The translations under genes were made by a program, and so were the position numbers. The notes beneath the pieces were generated by a model. The model ran no database searches and was not told the DNA's origin. It worked only from the letters and a program-made list of their open reading frames with translations. Below are positions 35,331 through 43,501 of a stretch of DNA of 64,000 nt, piece after piece. The stretch is from Nemesobacter sp965249045 (lineage in GTDB: Bacteria > Desulfobacterota_D > UBA1144 > Nemesobacterales > Nemesobacteraceae): positions 1,240,001-1,304,000 of the forward strand of contig OZ252213.1 in the NCBI GenBank assembly GCA_965249045.1. The letters run 5' to 3'. The stretch's first letter is position 1; every line of letters begins with the position of its first letter.

Positions 35331-36123
35331 TTAGTGATATTGCCCTTAAGCTATTAACTTTACTACCATAATCCAACGATTCTCCGTGTAATACTGTATG
35401 TCGATTGAGTAATTCAAAGCCATCTTCTCGCTCACGTTCCGACGCACAAATCGGAGTTACGTTTGCCAACGCACTCAACAAGGCGTTTTTAAACCTAGTC
35501 TTATCTGTCTGTTCCGCATAAACAGCTGTTCTTGGTTTCTTCTCTTGTCTCATAAAAAAATGTTTCCCGGTGACATCTTTGCATATTCCATCTACTTGAA
35601 TCAGGAACACAGGTATTGATAAAAAATATTCTCCTTGTCTGTGTGCTTTAAACGCCGAGCTAATTATATGACCTCGGTGAGGGAATCGGGCCAGAATATT
35701 AGCCTCAATTTCAGATAATTGCTTTTCGAAATGTTGACTTAATGCTTCTTCAACTTCTGAAGTGTAACCACTTGCTAAGGCATCCTGCAGTGTCCATAAA
35801 TACGAAAACGGAAGTTTAAAATCTAGATACCAACCATGTTCCGCTAAAATCAAAATAGCTTCTTGAGTTCTCTCAGGCAACTCTTTAGAGTGACGTTGTA
35901 TTGCCTTAAGTGCAGAAAAATTAATGAATTCGTGAAAGAATTTTTGATCAGCAACTATTTGGTTTACAGGAGGTAAAATGTCGGATATTGGATAATTCGG
36001 TAGTCTTATTTTCTTTACCATCTCTTGCACATTCTCTTGAGCTTCTACTATCTTTTGGGCATTTCTTTGAGCTTCGAGAAAAAAGCTGAGATTGCGCTTT
36101 AAGTTGTCAACAAAATTTTTCAT
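35293..36123 (-). CDS. Uncharacterised protein with an RxxxxH (HEPN-like) motif
   Basis: A 276-residue, mostly alpha-helical protein. The N-terminus has a coiled stretch (AQRNAQKIVEAQENVQEM). The middle is not recognised. Near the C-terminus is NRHTVLHGESLDYG, which contains R-x4-H, the active-site pattern of HEPN RNases, in a setting common to abortive-infection-type proteins. It converges on the UDG-like gene with a 38-bp overlap and is 45 bp from the subtilase gene, in the same orientation. It could belong to the AAA-subtilase unit as its third gene, but that link is only positional. Confidence 0.5.
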   Translation of the reverse strand: MKNFVDNLKRNLSFFLEAQRNAQKIVEAQENVQEMVKKIRLPNYPISDILPPVNQIVADQKFFHEFINFSALKAIQRHSKELPERTQEAILILAEHGWYLDFKLPFSYLWTLQDALASGYTSEVEEALSQHFEKQLSEIEANILARFPHRGHIISSAFKAHRQGEYFLSIPVFLIQVDGICKDVTGKHFFMRQEKKPRTAVYAEQTDKTRFKNALLSALANVTPICASEREREDGFELLNRHTVLHGESLDYGSKVNSLRAISLINYVSQVLDKGG

Positions 36124-36168
36124 TTGCTTGATACGCTAAATAAACAATCCTTATCTCGACCTTAAGAT

Positions 36169-38685
36169 CTACTCAGTTATCTCCTCCAAATCCCGCTTAA
36201 AAGGAATTTGTGTTGAAATTTCGCTTTCAATCAGAGTCTTAATTGGAGTGTAGAGATCAATATCCATACTTTCGGTTTTCAAGGATACAATTATTGCGTA
36301 GCGTGTTTTCTGACATCGGATGTCTCTGTCAGCACGATTTCTCCACCAGCCCCCAACCGGATGCACACATATCATGTCGCGCGTAAGAAGCTTTGCCGCA
36401 GACCCTGTCCAGATATCGCAGTGAAGAGAACCGGCCGATACGCTTTTTTGTCCGAAAAACCAATTATCGGTGTCGGGTATATTGCCCACCTTTTCGCCTG
36501 GGTCCCTTTCACTAGCGTTCACCCGCTTAGCAAACTCTTTCAACGATTCATTGCGGCGCTTTAGGTCAAATCTCAGGCCAAAAGATTGATACCGATACGG
36601 GTCAATATTCGCCGAATATCCAGGGTTCGGATCGATAAAATAGGATAACGTGATTTTGAGTCGAACAGTTTCGTGACCGATTGTTTCAATAACATCCCTA
36701 GGCCAAGGTAACTTATAAAAATGGCTGTCTTTAAATGTCCTGTCTTTATGCGCAAATGGCTGAATTTCCGCCTGCGCTACAAGAGCTAGATGATCGTTTG
36801 CTGACGCGTTCGCTCGCTCAAACGTTGGTACCCCGTACCCATAACGTCGTATTAGTGCCGCTCGCTTGCTCTTATTACTCGCATTAGCTAACTCGTCTTT
36901 CATCGGTTTGGTCCACTCCGCCCCATGAATCATCAATGCTCTAATGGTTTCGGGCCAAGAATTCGGGTGATCAGCCATTAACCTCGCCGCCATACGAGCC
37001 GCAGCAGCGGCTGCTGCACTAGTCGCACGAAACGGAACAAGAGGCTGTTGACCAATGTCAGGTCCAGTTGACAACACGGCAAGCGATTCAGCGTCAAGTA
37101 CATCTCGGCCTGAGGGACTTACCGCACGATTACCAGATTCCATAACAATATCAGGTTTAAAAGGCGTCTTCCCGCTCCAATTGGTTGATGTTCGAGTATG
37201 TGGGCTCAAGTCCCCTGGTTTCGAATAAGGTTTATAATCTTCTAAGCCTTGATCCTGAATTTCTATCTTATCTGTATAACCGCCTACTGTAAGAGCGTTC
37301 CAAGCTTGGCCTGGATCTTCTATCAGATACTTATCGGGGCTTTGCAGACGATCGCGTTCGATATGGTTGGGTGCGTTGCCCGTTGAGAGTATAATCAATC
37401 TCCGCTTTCTTTTATTATTATTATCGCCAATCATTGAACCTGAAGCAGCTTGATCAATTGCGCCACTCCAGCCGGATGTCTGATCTCCACTTTCCAATTT
37501 ATTACTAACAGCCATGCAGTAAACCCGAAGACGTCCGGCTTGACGGATTTCCGGAAGTGCGATCGCCTCTTGTGTTACCGGTCCGTAAAAACGTTCTTCC
37601 GTCGGAGGAAATCCCGGTGGAGGTAGGATCTTTACGGATTCCAGTCTGTGCTTCAGAATTAACTCTTCATTGCTTTCCAGCAGGGGCATAAGATCGCCAT
37701 ACAGCGCAACACCACTCATTTGCGTGCCATGCCCATGGGTGGTATCATCAGCGAGACCCCAAACACCCTTCACGGTTTCCATATCCCTTTCGGCCAGAGC
37801 AGGCTCGATTAAATGGTGCGCGCGATTGACACCTGTATCAAGCAAACAGACGGCTGGAACGTCTATATTTGGCCATCTTACTCTTTGAGCGAGATTGTCA
37901 ACCCATTCTAATTGCTCGTCCCTATCGGCTTCCAAAAAAACAACGGGCGTATCACTAGCGCGGCGGATCTCGGTAATCGCGAATCTGGCGAAAAGAATGT
38001 CCTCTATTGCCTGCTGAGACGCAAGAACCGGGACAATAACCGTTTCCGGGAAATAGAGACGTCGGTCCCTCTCAGCTGATCGTCCGCCCATACGCTTGAC
38101 CATAGCATCCAACTGCGCCTCCGCTTGCTGGACACACCAGATTTCCCACCATACCGGTTCGGTCGGATCCTCAGGCAGCTTATCATCACGATCGGTGTAA
38201 AAGGTTCGGAACTGTGCCTTGCGGATGACTTCTATAGATTCTACAAAGTCTTTATGCTGCGGCTGCTTTCCCTTTTCTGTGAGAGGACCGGTCGTGTAGT
38301 CCAACAGAATTTGATCAAGGAGAGCACGTGCCGCGTTCGGTACAAACAAACCAACCGTTCGGGTTTCATCAGGTTGTACATGCGTTGCAGTTGGTGTAAT
38401 GCCTTTTGATCTTCGCTCAATTCTCTCGATCGGCGTGCCACGCAGCAGTTCCACCTCGAGGAAAGCACCTTGAACGCCGTCAACCTCTTCTAACTTTAGA
38501 TCCGGTTTATGGGTAAGGTCAAATGCCCGAAAAGCGGCTTGCAACTGTTCTCTTAGACGCACGCCATGCTCTTCGCGTGTGCGCGGTGGCGTATTCGTGC
38601 TCATGCCCATCTTCGGAGCTTTGAAATCCCGTCGGGTGTAACTACCACTAATATCAATGTGAGGACGCGTATACTGAGATGCCAC
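36169..38685 (-). CDS. Subtilisin-like serine protease (S8), paired with AAA+ ATPase
   Basis: An 838-residue protein. Residues about 1-270 are a non-catalytic region not recognised. The S8 protease core runs from about 275 to 600, with Asp in CLLDTGVNRAHH (about 280), His in THGHGTQMSG (about 317) and Ser in RATSAAAAAAARMA (about 553; ATS replaces the usual GTS). The last 230 residues are beta-rich and unrecognised. There is no signal peptide, so it is probably cytoplasmic. It follows the AAA+ gene by 11 bp on the same strand. A second, diverged AAA+-subtilase pair lies at 57507-60861, so the two-gene unit is a real module. A regulated, infection-triggered protease is a reasonable inference. 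Confidence 0.82.
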   Translation of the reverse strand: MASQYTRPHIDISGSYTRRDFKAPKMGMSTNTPPRTREEHGVRLREQLQAAFRAFDLTHKPDLKLEEVDGVQGAFLEVELLRGTPIERIERRSKGITPTATHVQPDETRTVGLFVPNAARALLDQILLDYTTGPLTEKGKQPQHKDFVESIEVIRKAQFRTFYTDRDDKLPEDPTEPVWWEIWCVQQAEAQLDAMVKRMGGRSAERDRRLYFPETVIVPVLASQQAIEDILFARFAITEIRRASDTPVVFLEADRDEQLEWVDNLAQRVRWPNIDVPAVCLLDTGVNRAHHLIEPALAERDMETVKGVWGLADDTTHGHGTQMSGVALYGDLMPLLESNEELILKHRLESVKILPPPGFPPTEERFYGPVTQEAIALPEIRQAGRLRVYCMAVSNKLESGDQTSGWSGAIDQAASGSMIGDNNNKRKRRLIILSTGNAPNHIERDRLQSPDKYLIEDPGQAWNALTVGGYTDKIEIQDQGLEDYKPYSKPGDLSPHTRTSTNWSGKTPFKPDIVMESGNRAVSPSGRDVLDAESLAVLSTGPDIGQQPLVPFRATSAAAAAAARMAARLMADHPNSWPETIRALMIHGAEWTKPMKDELANASNKSKRAALIRRYGYGVPTFERANASANDHLALVAQAEIQPFAHKDRTFKDSHFYKLPWPRDVIETIGHETVRLKITLSYFIDPNPGYSANIDPYRYQSFGLRFDLKRRNESLKEFAKRVNASERDPGEKVGNIPDTDNWFFGQKSVSAGSLHCDIWTGSAAKLLTRDMICVHPVGGWWRNRADRDIRCQKTRYAIIVSLKTESMDIDLYTPIKTLIESEISTQIPFKRDLEEITE

Positions 38686-38696
38686 TCATTCTCTCC

Positions 38697-39695
38697 CTAC
38701 TTCGATTCGATCTGAAACGCCTCGCGCATTTCGCGGCGTTCATCAAGACGCCGGACGAGATCTTCTGTTGTTAAAACGCCTCGTTCGTCCAGAATAGCTG
38801 TTTTAACTGCGTCTTCTACAGCTCGAACAATTTCAGACTGACTGAGTTCACATGCCGCTGCCGTAACCCGTTTCCACGAAAGACTAGGATATTTCATCGG
38901 TCGGATATTGGACTTGACAATAGTTTTGATCTGTTCCACCGTTGGCGGGGCAAATTCCAACACCAGATCAAACCGCCTCAGTAGGGCTTTATCGAGAAGG
39001 TTCGGGGAATTGGTTGCTGCGATTATCAAACTATCTGTCGTGGTCGTTTCTTCCATGAACTGGAGAAACGAGTTTAGCACCCGACGCATTTCAGCAACAT
39101 CGTTGGTTGCATCTCGATTACCACCCACGGCATCAAATTCATCAAAGAGGTAAACCCCTCGTTTGCTGGCCGTCTCATCAAACACCAGTCTGAGTTTCCC
39201 GGCAGTTTCTCCCATGAATCGAGTGATCAGACTCTCAAGCCGGATAACATAGAGTGGAAGCTTCAGTTGCCGCGCTAGAGCCCCCGCGGTCATTGTCTTG
39301 CCAGAACCTGGAGGTCCAACAAATAACACGCGACGATTAGGTGTTTTTCCATATTCGCGCAACCAGTCACGCCTGAGTTGCTCGCGAACCAACTCGTTGA
39401 GACGCGCACGCAACGTATCCAACAAAATCACGTCGTTAAGCTGAAATCGCGACTGTCGAGATTCCAGAAGATCTGCAAGATCACCACGCGGCATCCCAAA
39501 GGAGATTGGGGATGTCCGGGCAGATTTTTCAGCACCACGCGCTTTTTCTACAGCGTTTCGGATTTTCTCAGCTGTGGTCTTATGCCCTTGACGGGCTTCC
39601 GCGGCGGCTACCTGAAGTGCAATCGAAAAAAACAACTCATCATCTCCCTCTGCTTTGCTATTTAGCATCGCTAGTATTTGTTTTGAATTGGACAT
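38697..39695 (-). CDS. AAA+ ATPase partner of the subtilase
   Basis: About 332 residues. A helical N-terminal region of about 110 residues precedes an AAA+ core: Walker A VGPPGSGKTM, Walker B GVYLFDEFDAVGG, sensor 1 IIAATNSPNLLD, and the arginine finger region LLRRFDLVLEF. The pattern is that of the FtsH/p97-like "classical" AAA family. It most likely acts as an unfoldase, switch or chaperone for the protease encoded 11 bp downstream. ATG 39695 is taken as the start; a TTG at 39710 would add five residues. Confidence 0.85.
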   Translation of the reverse strand: MSNSKQILAMLNSKAEGDDELFFSIALQVAAAEARQGHKTTAEKIRNAVEKARGAEKSARTSPISFGMPRGDLADLLESRQSRFQLNDVILLDTLRARLNELVREQLRRDWLREYGKTPNRRVLFVGPPGSGKTMTAGALARQLKLPLYVIRLESLITRFMGETAGKLRLVFDETASKRGVYLFDEFDAVGGNRDATNDVAEMRRVLNSFLQFMEETTTTDSLIIAATNSPNLLDKALLRRFDLVLEFAPPTVEQIKTIVKSNIRPMKYPSLSWKRVTAAACELSQSEIVRAVEDAVKTAILDERGVLTTEDLVRRLDERREMREAFQIESK

Positions 39696-39831
39696 TTTCG
39701 TTGCTTTCAAATCACCACCAGTGAATATAGTCAGAGCCTTTCAGTGTGTACGACCAAAAAGACAATATCCATTTTTTGGATTGTTGTCGTGTTATATTCT
39801 CCTGTTTGTACTTCGAAATTTTCCACAACTT

Positions 39832-39987
39832 TTATTTGGCATTTTTCAGTTGCCTTATCAACTCCAAAGCGTAACACCCTTGGCAAACGATGATGCTCTC
39901 CATATAAAATGTATCTTGGAAAGTTCGGTTATCAAAGCCTTGATAGCCGGTTTTCTTAAGCCATTTTATACCGTCAATATATTTGTT
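39832..39987 (-). pseudogene. Possible gene remnant (51 codons, family unknown)
   Basis: A minus-strand frame of 51 codons has protein-like composition: IDGIKWLKKTGYQGFDN, then YMESIIVCQGCYALELIRQ, ending in TAA. There is no ATG at its beginning; it is bounded upstream by a TAG, past which the same frame continues briefly. It may be the tail of a decayed gene. The rest of the 39696-40134 gap is AT-rich and shows nothing else I can support. Confidence 0.3.
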
Positions 39988-40134
39988 CTAAGTATCAATC
40001 TCAGAGATACATTAATCATCAATTGAATCGTTCCACCACTCAGGCTATTTTGATAGCTAAATCTTTAAAACATTCTATCAAGTTTTTCTCTCATTAAAAT
40101 TAGGGAATTATGTATTATCATTGACAAGCTGAAT

Positions 40135-40413
40135 TCATTCTTTCTGACACCAACAGGAAGCCGTAGTTTTACTCGCTCTGCAATAGGCCCAGGTTCCCTC
40201 TTTGCAACGTTTACGACAAGAACTGCTACCATCTCCACTTTTCGCTTTGCACCGACCACGACCTTCACCTTTTGATAATTCCTCCGACTGAACTTCCGTT
40301 TCTGGAATTTCAATACTTGTCGTTTCTTTACTAACATCATTTGCAGATGCGCCACTCGCAAATGCTGAACCGCTGATGGTCAAGATAAAAATAAGGAGCA
40401 AAGCTTTAAACAT
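40135..40413 (-). CDS. Secreted defensin-like six-cysteine peptide (candidate)
   Basis: A 92-residue precursor. A clear signal peptide (MFKALLLIFILTISGSAFAS) is followed by an acidic spacer of about 30 residues (ETTSIEIPETEVQSEE) and a strongly basic mature part of about 42 residues. The six cysteines are spaced C-x10-C-x3-C-x7-C-x8-C-x-C. The CxxxC plus CxC pairs are the signature of the cysteine-stabilised alpha-beta (defensin / scorpion-toxin) fold. The order signal, acidic pro-region, cationic Cys-rich domain also matches defensin precursors. A ribosome-binding site (AGAGG) and a TATAAT box are upstream. Bacterial defensin-like peptides have been reported but are rare. It could be an antimicrobial, a secreted toxin or a host-active peptide. 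Family membership is inferred from spacing only. Confidence 0.7.
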   Translation of the reverse strand: MFKALLLIFILTISGSAFASGASANDVSKETTSIEIPETEVQSEELSKGEGRGRCKAKSGDGSSSCRKRCKEGTWAYCRASKTTASCWCQKE

Positions 40414-40436
40414 GATAACCTCTCTTACGTTTGGGA

Positions 40437-40442
40437 ATTATA
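40437..40442 (-). promoter_or_regulatory. -10 box upstream of the defensin-like gene
   Basis: Read on the minus strand, a perfect TATAAT lies 24-29 bp before the ATG. No good -35 hexamer is visible at the usual spacing, so the promoter may depend on an activator or on extended -10 contacts. Confidence 0.4.
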
Positions 40443-40797
40443 TACAATCCTACCCAACTCTTACTTCTTGATTTTTCTTCTGTCCTCTAATTTCTTATCC
40501 GCAGCTTATGTAGTTTTAACCCATATTCTTTTAGGGAATTATATAGGAAAGTTGACAGAACTTCCTTAACATAGGAGTTCATCGCTGATATTTAGCACTA
40601 CAAAAATTCCAATGTATTGGACTTATATAGATAACTAGACAAAAGGAGTCTGATTTGTGGCTGGGCTTGCCAAAGGCCCATGAGTCAGCTTAGCTGTCTC
40701 CCCCGTGCGCTATGGTCTCTCACAATACCTTGCCTCTCTTGACAGCTAGAACTCAGTACTGCCGCCTGACACCCGTTTTCCTTTTAACCTGCATGGC
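40443..40797. other. Gene-free stretch
   Basis: No coding frame is supported here. The left two thirds are AT-rich. It contains one copy (40619-40640) of a motif that recurs beside both GIY-YIG copies. It also has a small hairpin, GGGCTT/AGGCCC, at about 40665-40681. The last ~140 bp are noticeably richer in C and G and look like debris of another element; I could not assign it. Confidence 0.5.
40619..40640 (+). repeat. Copy 1 of a dispersed ~20-bp motif
   Basis: The core TTATATAGATAACTAGAC is close to sequences at 49557-49578 and 52100-52117, which both lie just before GIY-YIG genes. Here no GIY-YIG sequence follows. It may be a promoter-like or mobile-element end that was copied with those genes. 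Confidence 0.5.
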
Positions 40798-41547
40798 TTA
40801 AGTAGTCGGGTATTCATTCCAAGTACGGTCTTCCAGAATACGCCCCGCTTTCTTTTTATTAATTCCGCCCCACTGCTTGAAAAAGAAAGGAACTTCGATA
40901 CTTCTGCACTGGTTGCGGATTTCTGTAACCCATTCTTTCTTCATGGGTCGGGAACGGGGCCCGCTTTCTCCGCCTACTATCACCCAGTTGATCCCCCCGT
41001 GTTCTCCGCCCAGAACAGGTCTTAGGTCAAGGGAACCTAGAAGTGGCCCGCAGGAAAGAAATCTGACCGAGGAAGACAATCTTGAGATAATATATGCCCG
41101 CTCCATGTACTTCTCCGTCTCAATACTGGTTCCAAGCCATATATTCGGGTATTTCTCGGCAAGAGGTCCCAAATTCTTATCCCAGGATTCCATATATTCC
41201 GACATTCTTTCAGGTCGTTTCGTCAGGACCTGAAACTGGTGATTGGACGCTTTGCACATCGTTTCAAAAACCCTGTCTATAAATTCATCCGGTACGTACG
41301 GATGAAAGAGGTCGCTCATTGAGTTCACGAATATGCGCCTGGGCTTCTTCCATTTAAGCGGCAGTTCTAGGCGCTGGGGCCATAGCCGCATGTCAAAACC
41401 CTGTTCATAAGGATGATTAGGTACGCCTCTGTATCTTTCCGCGATCACTTCCGCATAGCAATATTTGCATCCCGGACTTATTTTTGTACACCCGGTAACG
41501 GGATTCCAGGTTGAGTCGGTCCACTCGATTTTTGAAATTTCAGCCAT
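40798..41547 (-). CDS. DUF5131 (phage Gp37/Gp68) three-Cys-motif protein
   Basis: A 249-residue protein with the family start SKIEWTDSTWNPVTGC and the three-cysteine motif C-x6-C-x2-C (GCTKISPGCKYCYAE). Other family blocks are RIFVNSMSDLFH, FQVLTKRPERM and VGGESGPRSRPM. The Cys cluster suggests an iron-sulfur, radical-SAM-like centre, though no reaction is established. It is almost always encoded beside TcmP, as here: the tcmP remnant ends 1 bp upstream of its start. The gene itself looks intact. With its partner broken, function is uncertain. Confidence 0.88.
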   Translation of the reverse strand: MAEISKIEWTDSTWNPVTGCTKISPGCKYCYAEVIAERYRGVPNHPYEQGFDMRLWPQRLELPLKWKKPRRIFVNSMSDLFHPYVPDEFIDRVFETMCKASNHQFQVLTKRPERMSEYMESWDKNLGPLAEKYPNIWLGTSIETEKYMERAYIISRLSSSVRFLSCGPLLGSLDLRPVLGGEHGGINWVIVGGESGPRSRPMKKEWVTEIRNQCRSIEVPFFFKQWGGINKKKAGRILEDRTWNEYPTT

Positions 41548-41548
41548 G

Positions 41549-42410
41549 TTAACTTACTTCGTGAAATTCAATGATTGTTCCCGATGGAAAAGTACCCCTC
41601 TTCCTAGGACTCCCATCTTTCTTTGTTGATTTTACTTGAATTCTATAACCGTTTTCAGATTCTAAAAGCTTCAGAGCTTCGCGAGCGTGTTTTTTTAGAA
41701 ACGCAGTCTCGTCGTTTGTATATCCAAGAACTTCATCTGAAAATACCGTTTCGCCCTTGAACTTTTCTCCCAAAATCGGCGCCAAATCCTTCTGCGGGGT
41801 AGGTGAGAAAAGAATTCCCTGCTTGGGGTCGGTCGCATCGGAAAAACTGAACAGACCCGATTCATCTGCTTTCCACATTGCTTCCTTCATTTTCTCGTGC
41901 CCGCGAGGATGGTTAGTAGCAAAAAACAAATTATAGATAGTCCTGCCGTTTTTGTCTTTCATTTCAAAGGAGCGAACGAATCTGGCAGCTTCTTTTAACG
42001 AGTAGTAATACAGCTCTCTTGCTTTAGCAATGCGATTTTTAGATGATCCTATAATGTCAGACGCAGACGAGTTGCCAATCAACTCATTTATTTGCTCTGG
42101 GAGTTCGTATACAAAACGCTGTATAGTTGAGTCCATAAAAGTAATTAACACTTCACATTTATCATTCTTGAGAAGCCGTTTTATAAGAGAGAAAGGTAGT
42201 CCTTTGATTCCAAAAGGATCTATAAACGCAAAAGTGGGAGCGATGCTCAAACTTTCTTCTTCAAGAGAATCAAGGGTTTTTCGAAGAGCAGGTTCAAATT
42301 TTTCATTTATAACTTCACAACGAAAATTTCCTGGTAGAGTTTTTTCTTCAACTCCAATAATCTGTCGAAGAGCAGTTGCTCTATCTTCCCTTTCTTCCAC
42401 AAAAACAAAC
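41549..42410 (-). pseudogene. tcmP: tcmP, 3' fragment (split by two insertion sequences)
   Basis: The C-terminal ~285 residues of a three-Cys-motif partner protein: FVFVEEREDRATALRQ, PTFAFIDPFGIKGLPF, VLITFMDSTIQRFVYELPEQ. The frame continues into the IS30-type element at 42411, giving a false N-terminus. The missing N-terminal part lies at 45283-45492 on the same strand. If both elements and one copy of each target duplication are removed, the two parts join in frame (NHNYQ + FVFVEE). The native protein would have had about 360 residues. TcmP has a methyltransferase-like N-terminus. Confidence 0.85.
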
Positions 42411-43490
42411 CGTGGTTTCAAGTTTGAAACGCAACCCTTGATGTAGATTAAAAGGGCAAGTTGCAGTAATCTTCGCAACTCTCTTTTAACCATCACATCA
42501 AAAGGAGCGTTTGAATGAGAAAACCAAAGCAACTTACCCTGGCAAAAAGATACCAGATTGCCATTTTACGGAAAGCAGGCCACAACCAGACCCGGATTGC
42601 AAAGCACTTGAGCGTACACAAATCCACCATAAGCAGGGAACTTAGCCGCAATCTCGGCCGTCGCGGTTACCGTCCCAAGCAGGCCCAGAGGCTTGCGGAT
42701 GCCAGGCGCTGCTGTTCCCAAAACCGTATCTCGCAACAAACCTGGATTCGTGTAGAGCGGTTGCTAAGAGAAGACTGGAGTCCCCAGCAGATAAGCCGCT
42801 GGCTTGCCCAGAACGAGGGTCTTGGGGTAAGTCACGAGAGTATCTACAAGCACGTAAAGGACGACAAGATGAGTGGAGGGGATCTCCACACACACCTTCG
42901 CTGCCGCAAGAAACGCAGAAAACGCTACGGAGCGCCCTCGCACAGGGGACATATCAAAAACCGCGTCTGCATAGATCAGCGCCCCGAAGTGGTGGATAAG
43001 CGCCTGCGCATAGGGGACTGGGAAGCCGATACTCTGCTTGGCTCAAGAAAAAAAGGCAAGGTGCTCGTAACTCTCGCCGAGCGCAAATCCCGCTATTGCA
43101 TGATCCTGGTCTCAGAGGATAAAAAAGCCAGTTCCGTCTCCCGGGTCATACTCGAGACGGCATCGTCCATGCGTAAGCACTTCGAGACTGTGACGTGCGA
43201 TAACGGAAAGGAGTTCGCCTTGCATGAGGAACTCTCAAGTGAACTCTCGGCGCAGTGGTACTTCGCTCACCCTTACCACTCGTGGGAGAGGGGGCTTAGT
43301 GAGAACACAAACGGCCTTATACGCCAGTACTTCCCAAAGGGAATGGACTTCGCGGAGCTGACACAGGAAGATGCGAATAGGGCTATGGACAAACTTAACA
43401 ACAGACCGAGGGAGTGTCTTGGATTCGAAACCCCCAATCAGGTATTCTTCGGAACTGATCCACCTGTTGCGTTTCAAACTTGAAACCACG
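42411..43490 (+). mobile_element. IS30-family insertion sequence (complete)
   Basis: A 1,080-bp element with perfect 25-bp terminal inverted repeats (42411-42435, starting CGTGGTTTCAAGTTTG, and 43466-43490). A 3-bp target duplication AAC is seen at 42408-42410 and 43491-43493. It carries one transposase gene and is inserted in tcmP. Perfect ends and an intact transposase suggest a recent, possibly active insertion. Confidence 0.93.
42515..43483 (+). CDS. IS30-family transposase
   Basis: A 322-residue DDE transposase. The N-terminal helix-turn-helix RIAKHLSVHKSTISRELSRN is typical of IS30. Catalytic residues are in GDWEADTLLG, TCDNGKEF and WERGLSENTNGLIRQYFPKG (D, D, E). Its 3' end runs into the right inverted repeat. 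Full length; no frameshift seen. Confidence 0.95.
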   Translation: MRKPKQLTLAKRYQIAILRKAGHNQTRIAKHLSVHKSTISRELSRNLGRRGYRPKQAQRLADARRCCSQNRISQQTWIRVERLLREDWSPQQISRWLAQNEGLGVSHESIYKHVKDDKMSGGDLHTHLRCRKKRRKRYGAPSHRGHIKNRVCIDQRPEVVDKRLRIGDWEADTLLGSRKKGKVLVTLAERKSRYCMILVSEDKKASSVSRVILETASSMRKHFETVTCDNGKEFALHEELSSELSAQWYFAHPYHSWERGLSENTNGLIRQYFPKGMDFAELTQEDANRAMDKLNNRPRECLGFETPNQVFFGTDPPVAFQT

Positions 43491-43501
43491 AACTGGTAGT
43501 T

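Noticed and set aside
39655..40026. 123-codon plus-strand frame between the AAA+ gene and the defensin-like gene
   Set aside because: It begins inside the AAA+ gene, is antisense to the 51-codon remnant, and its hydrophobic, low-complexity translation matches nothing I recognise.
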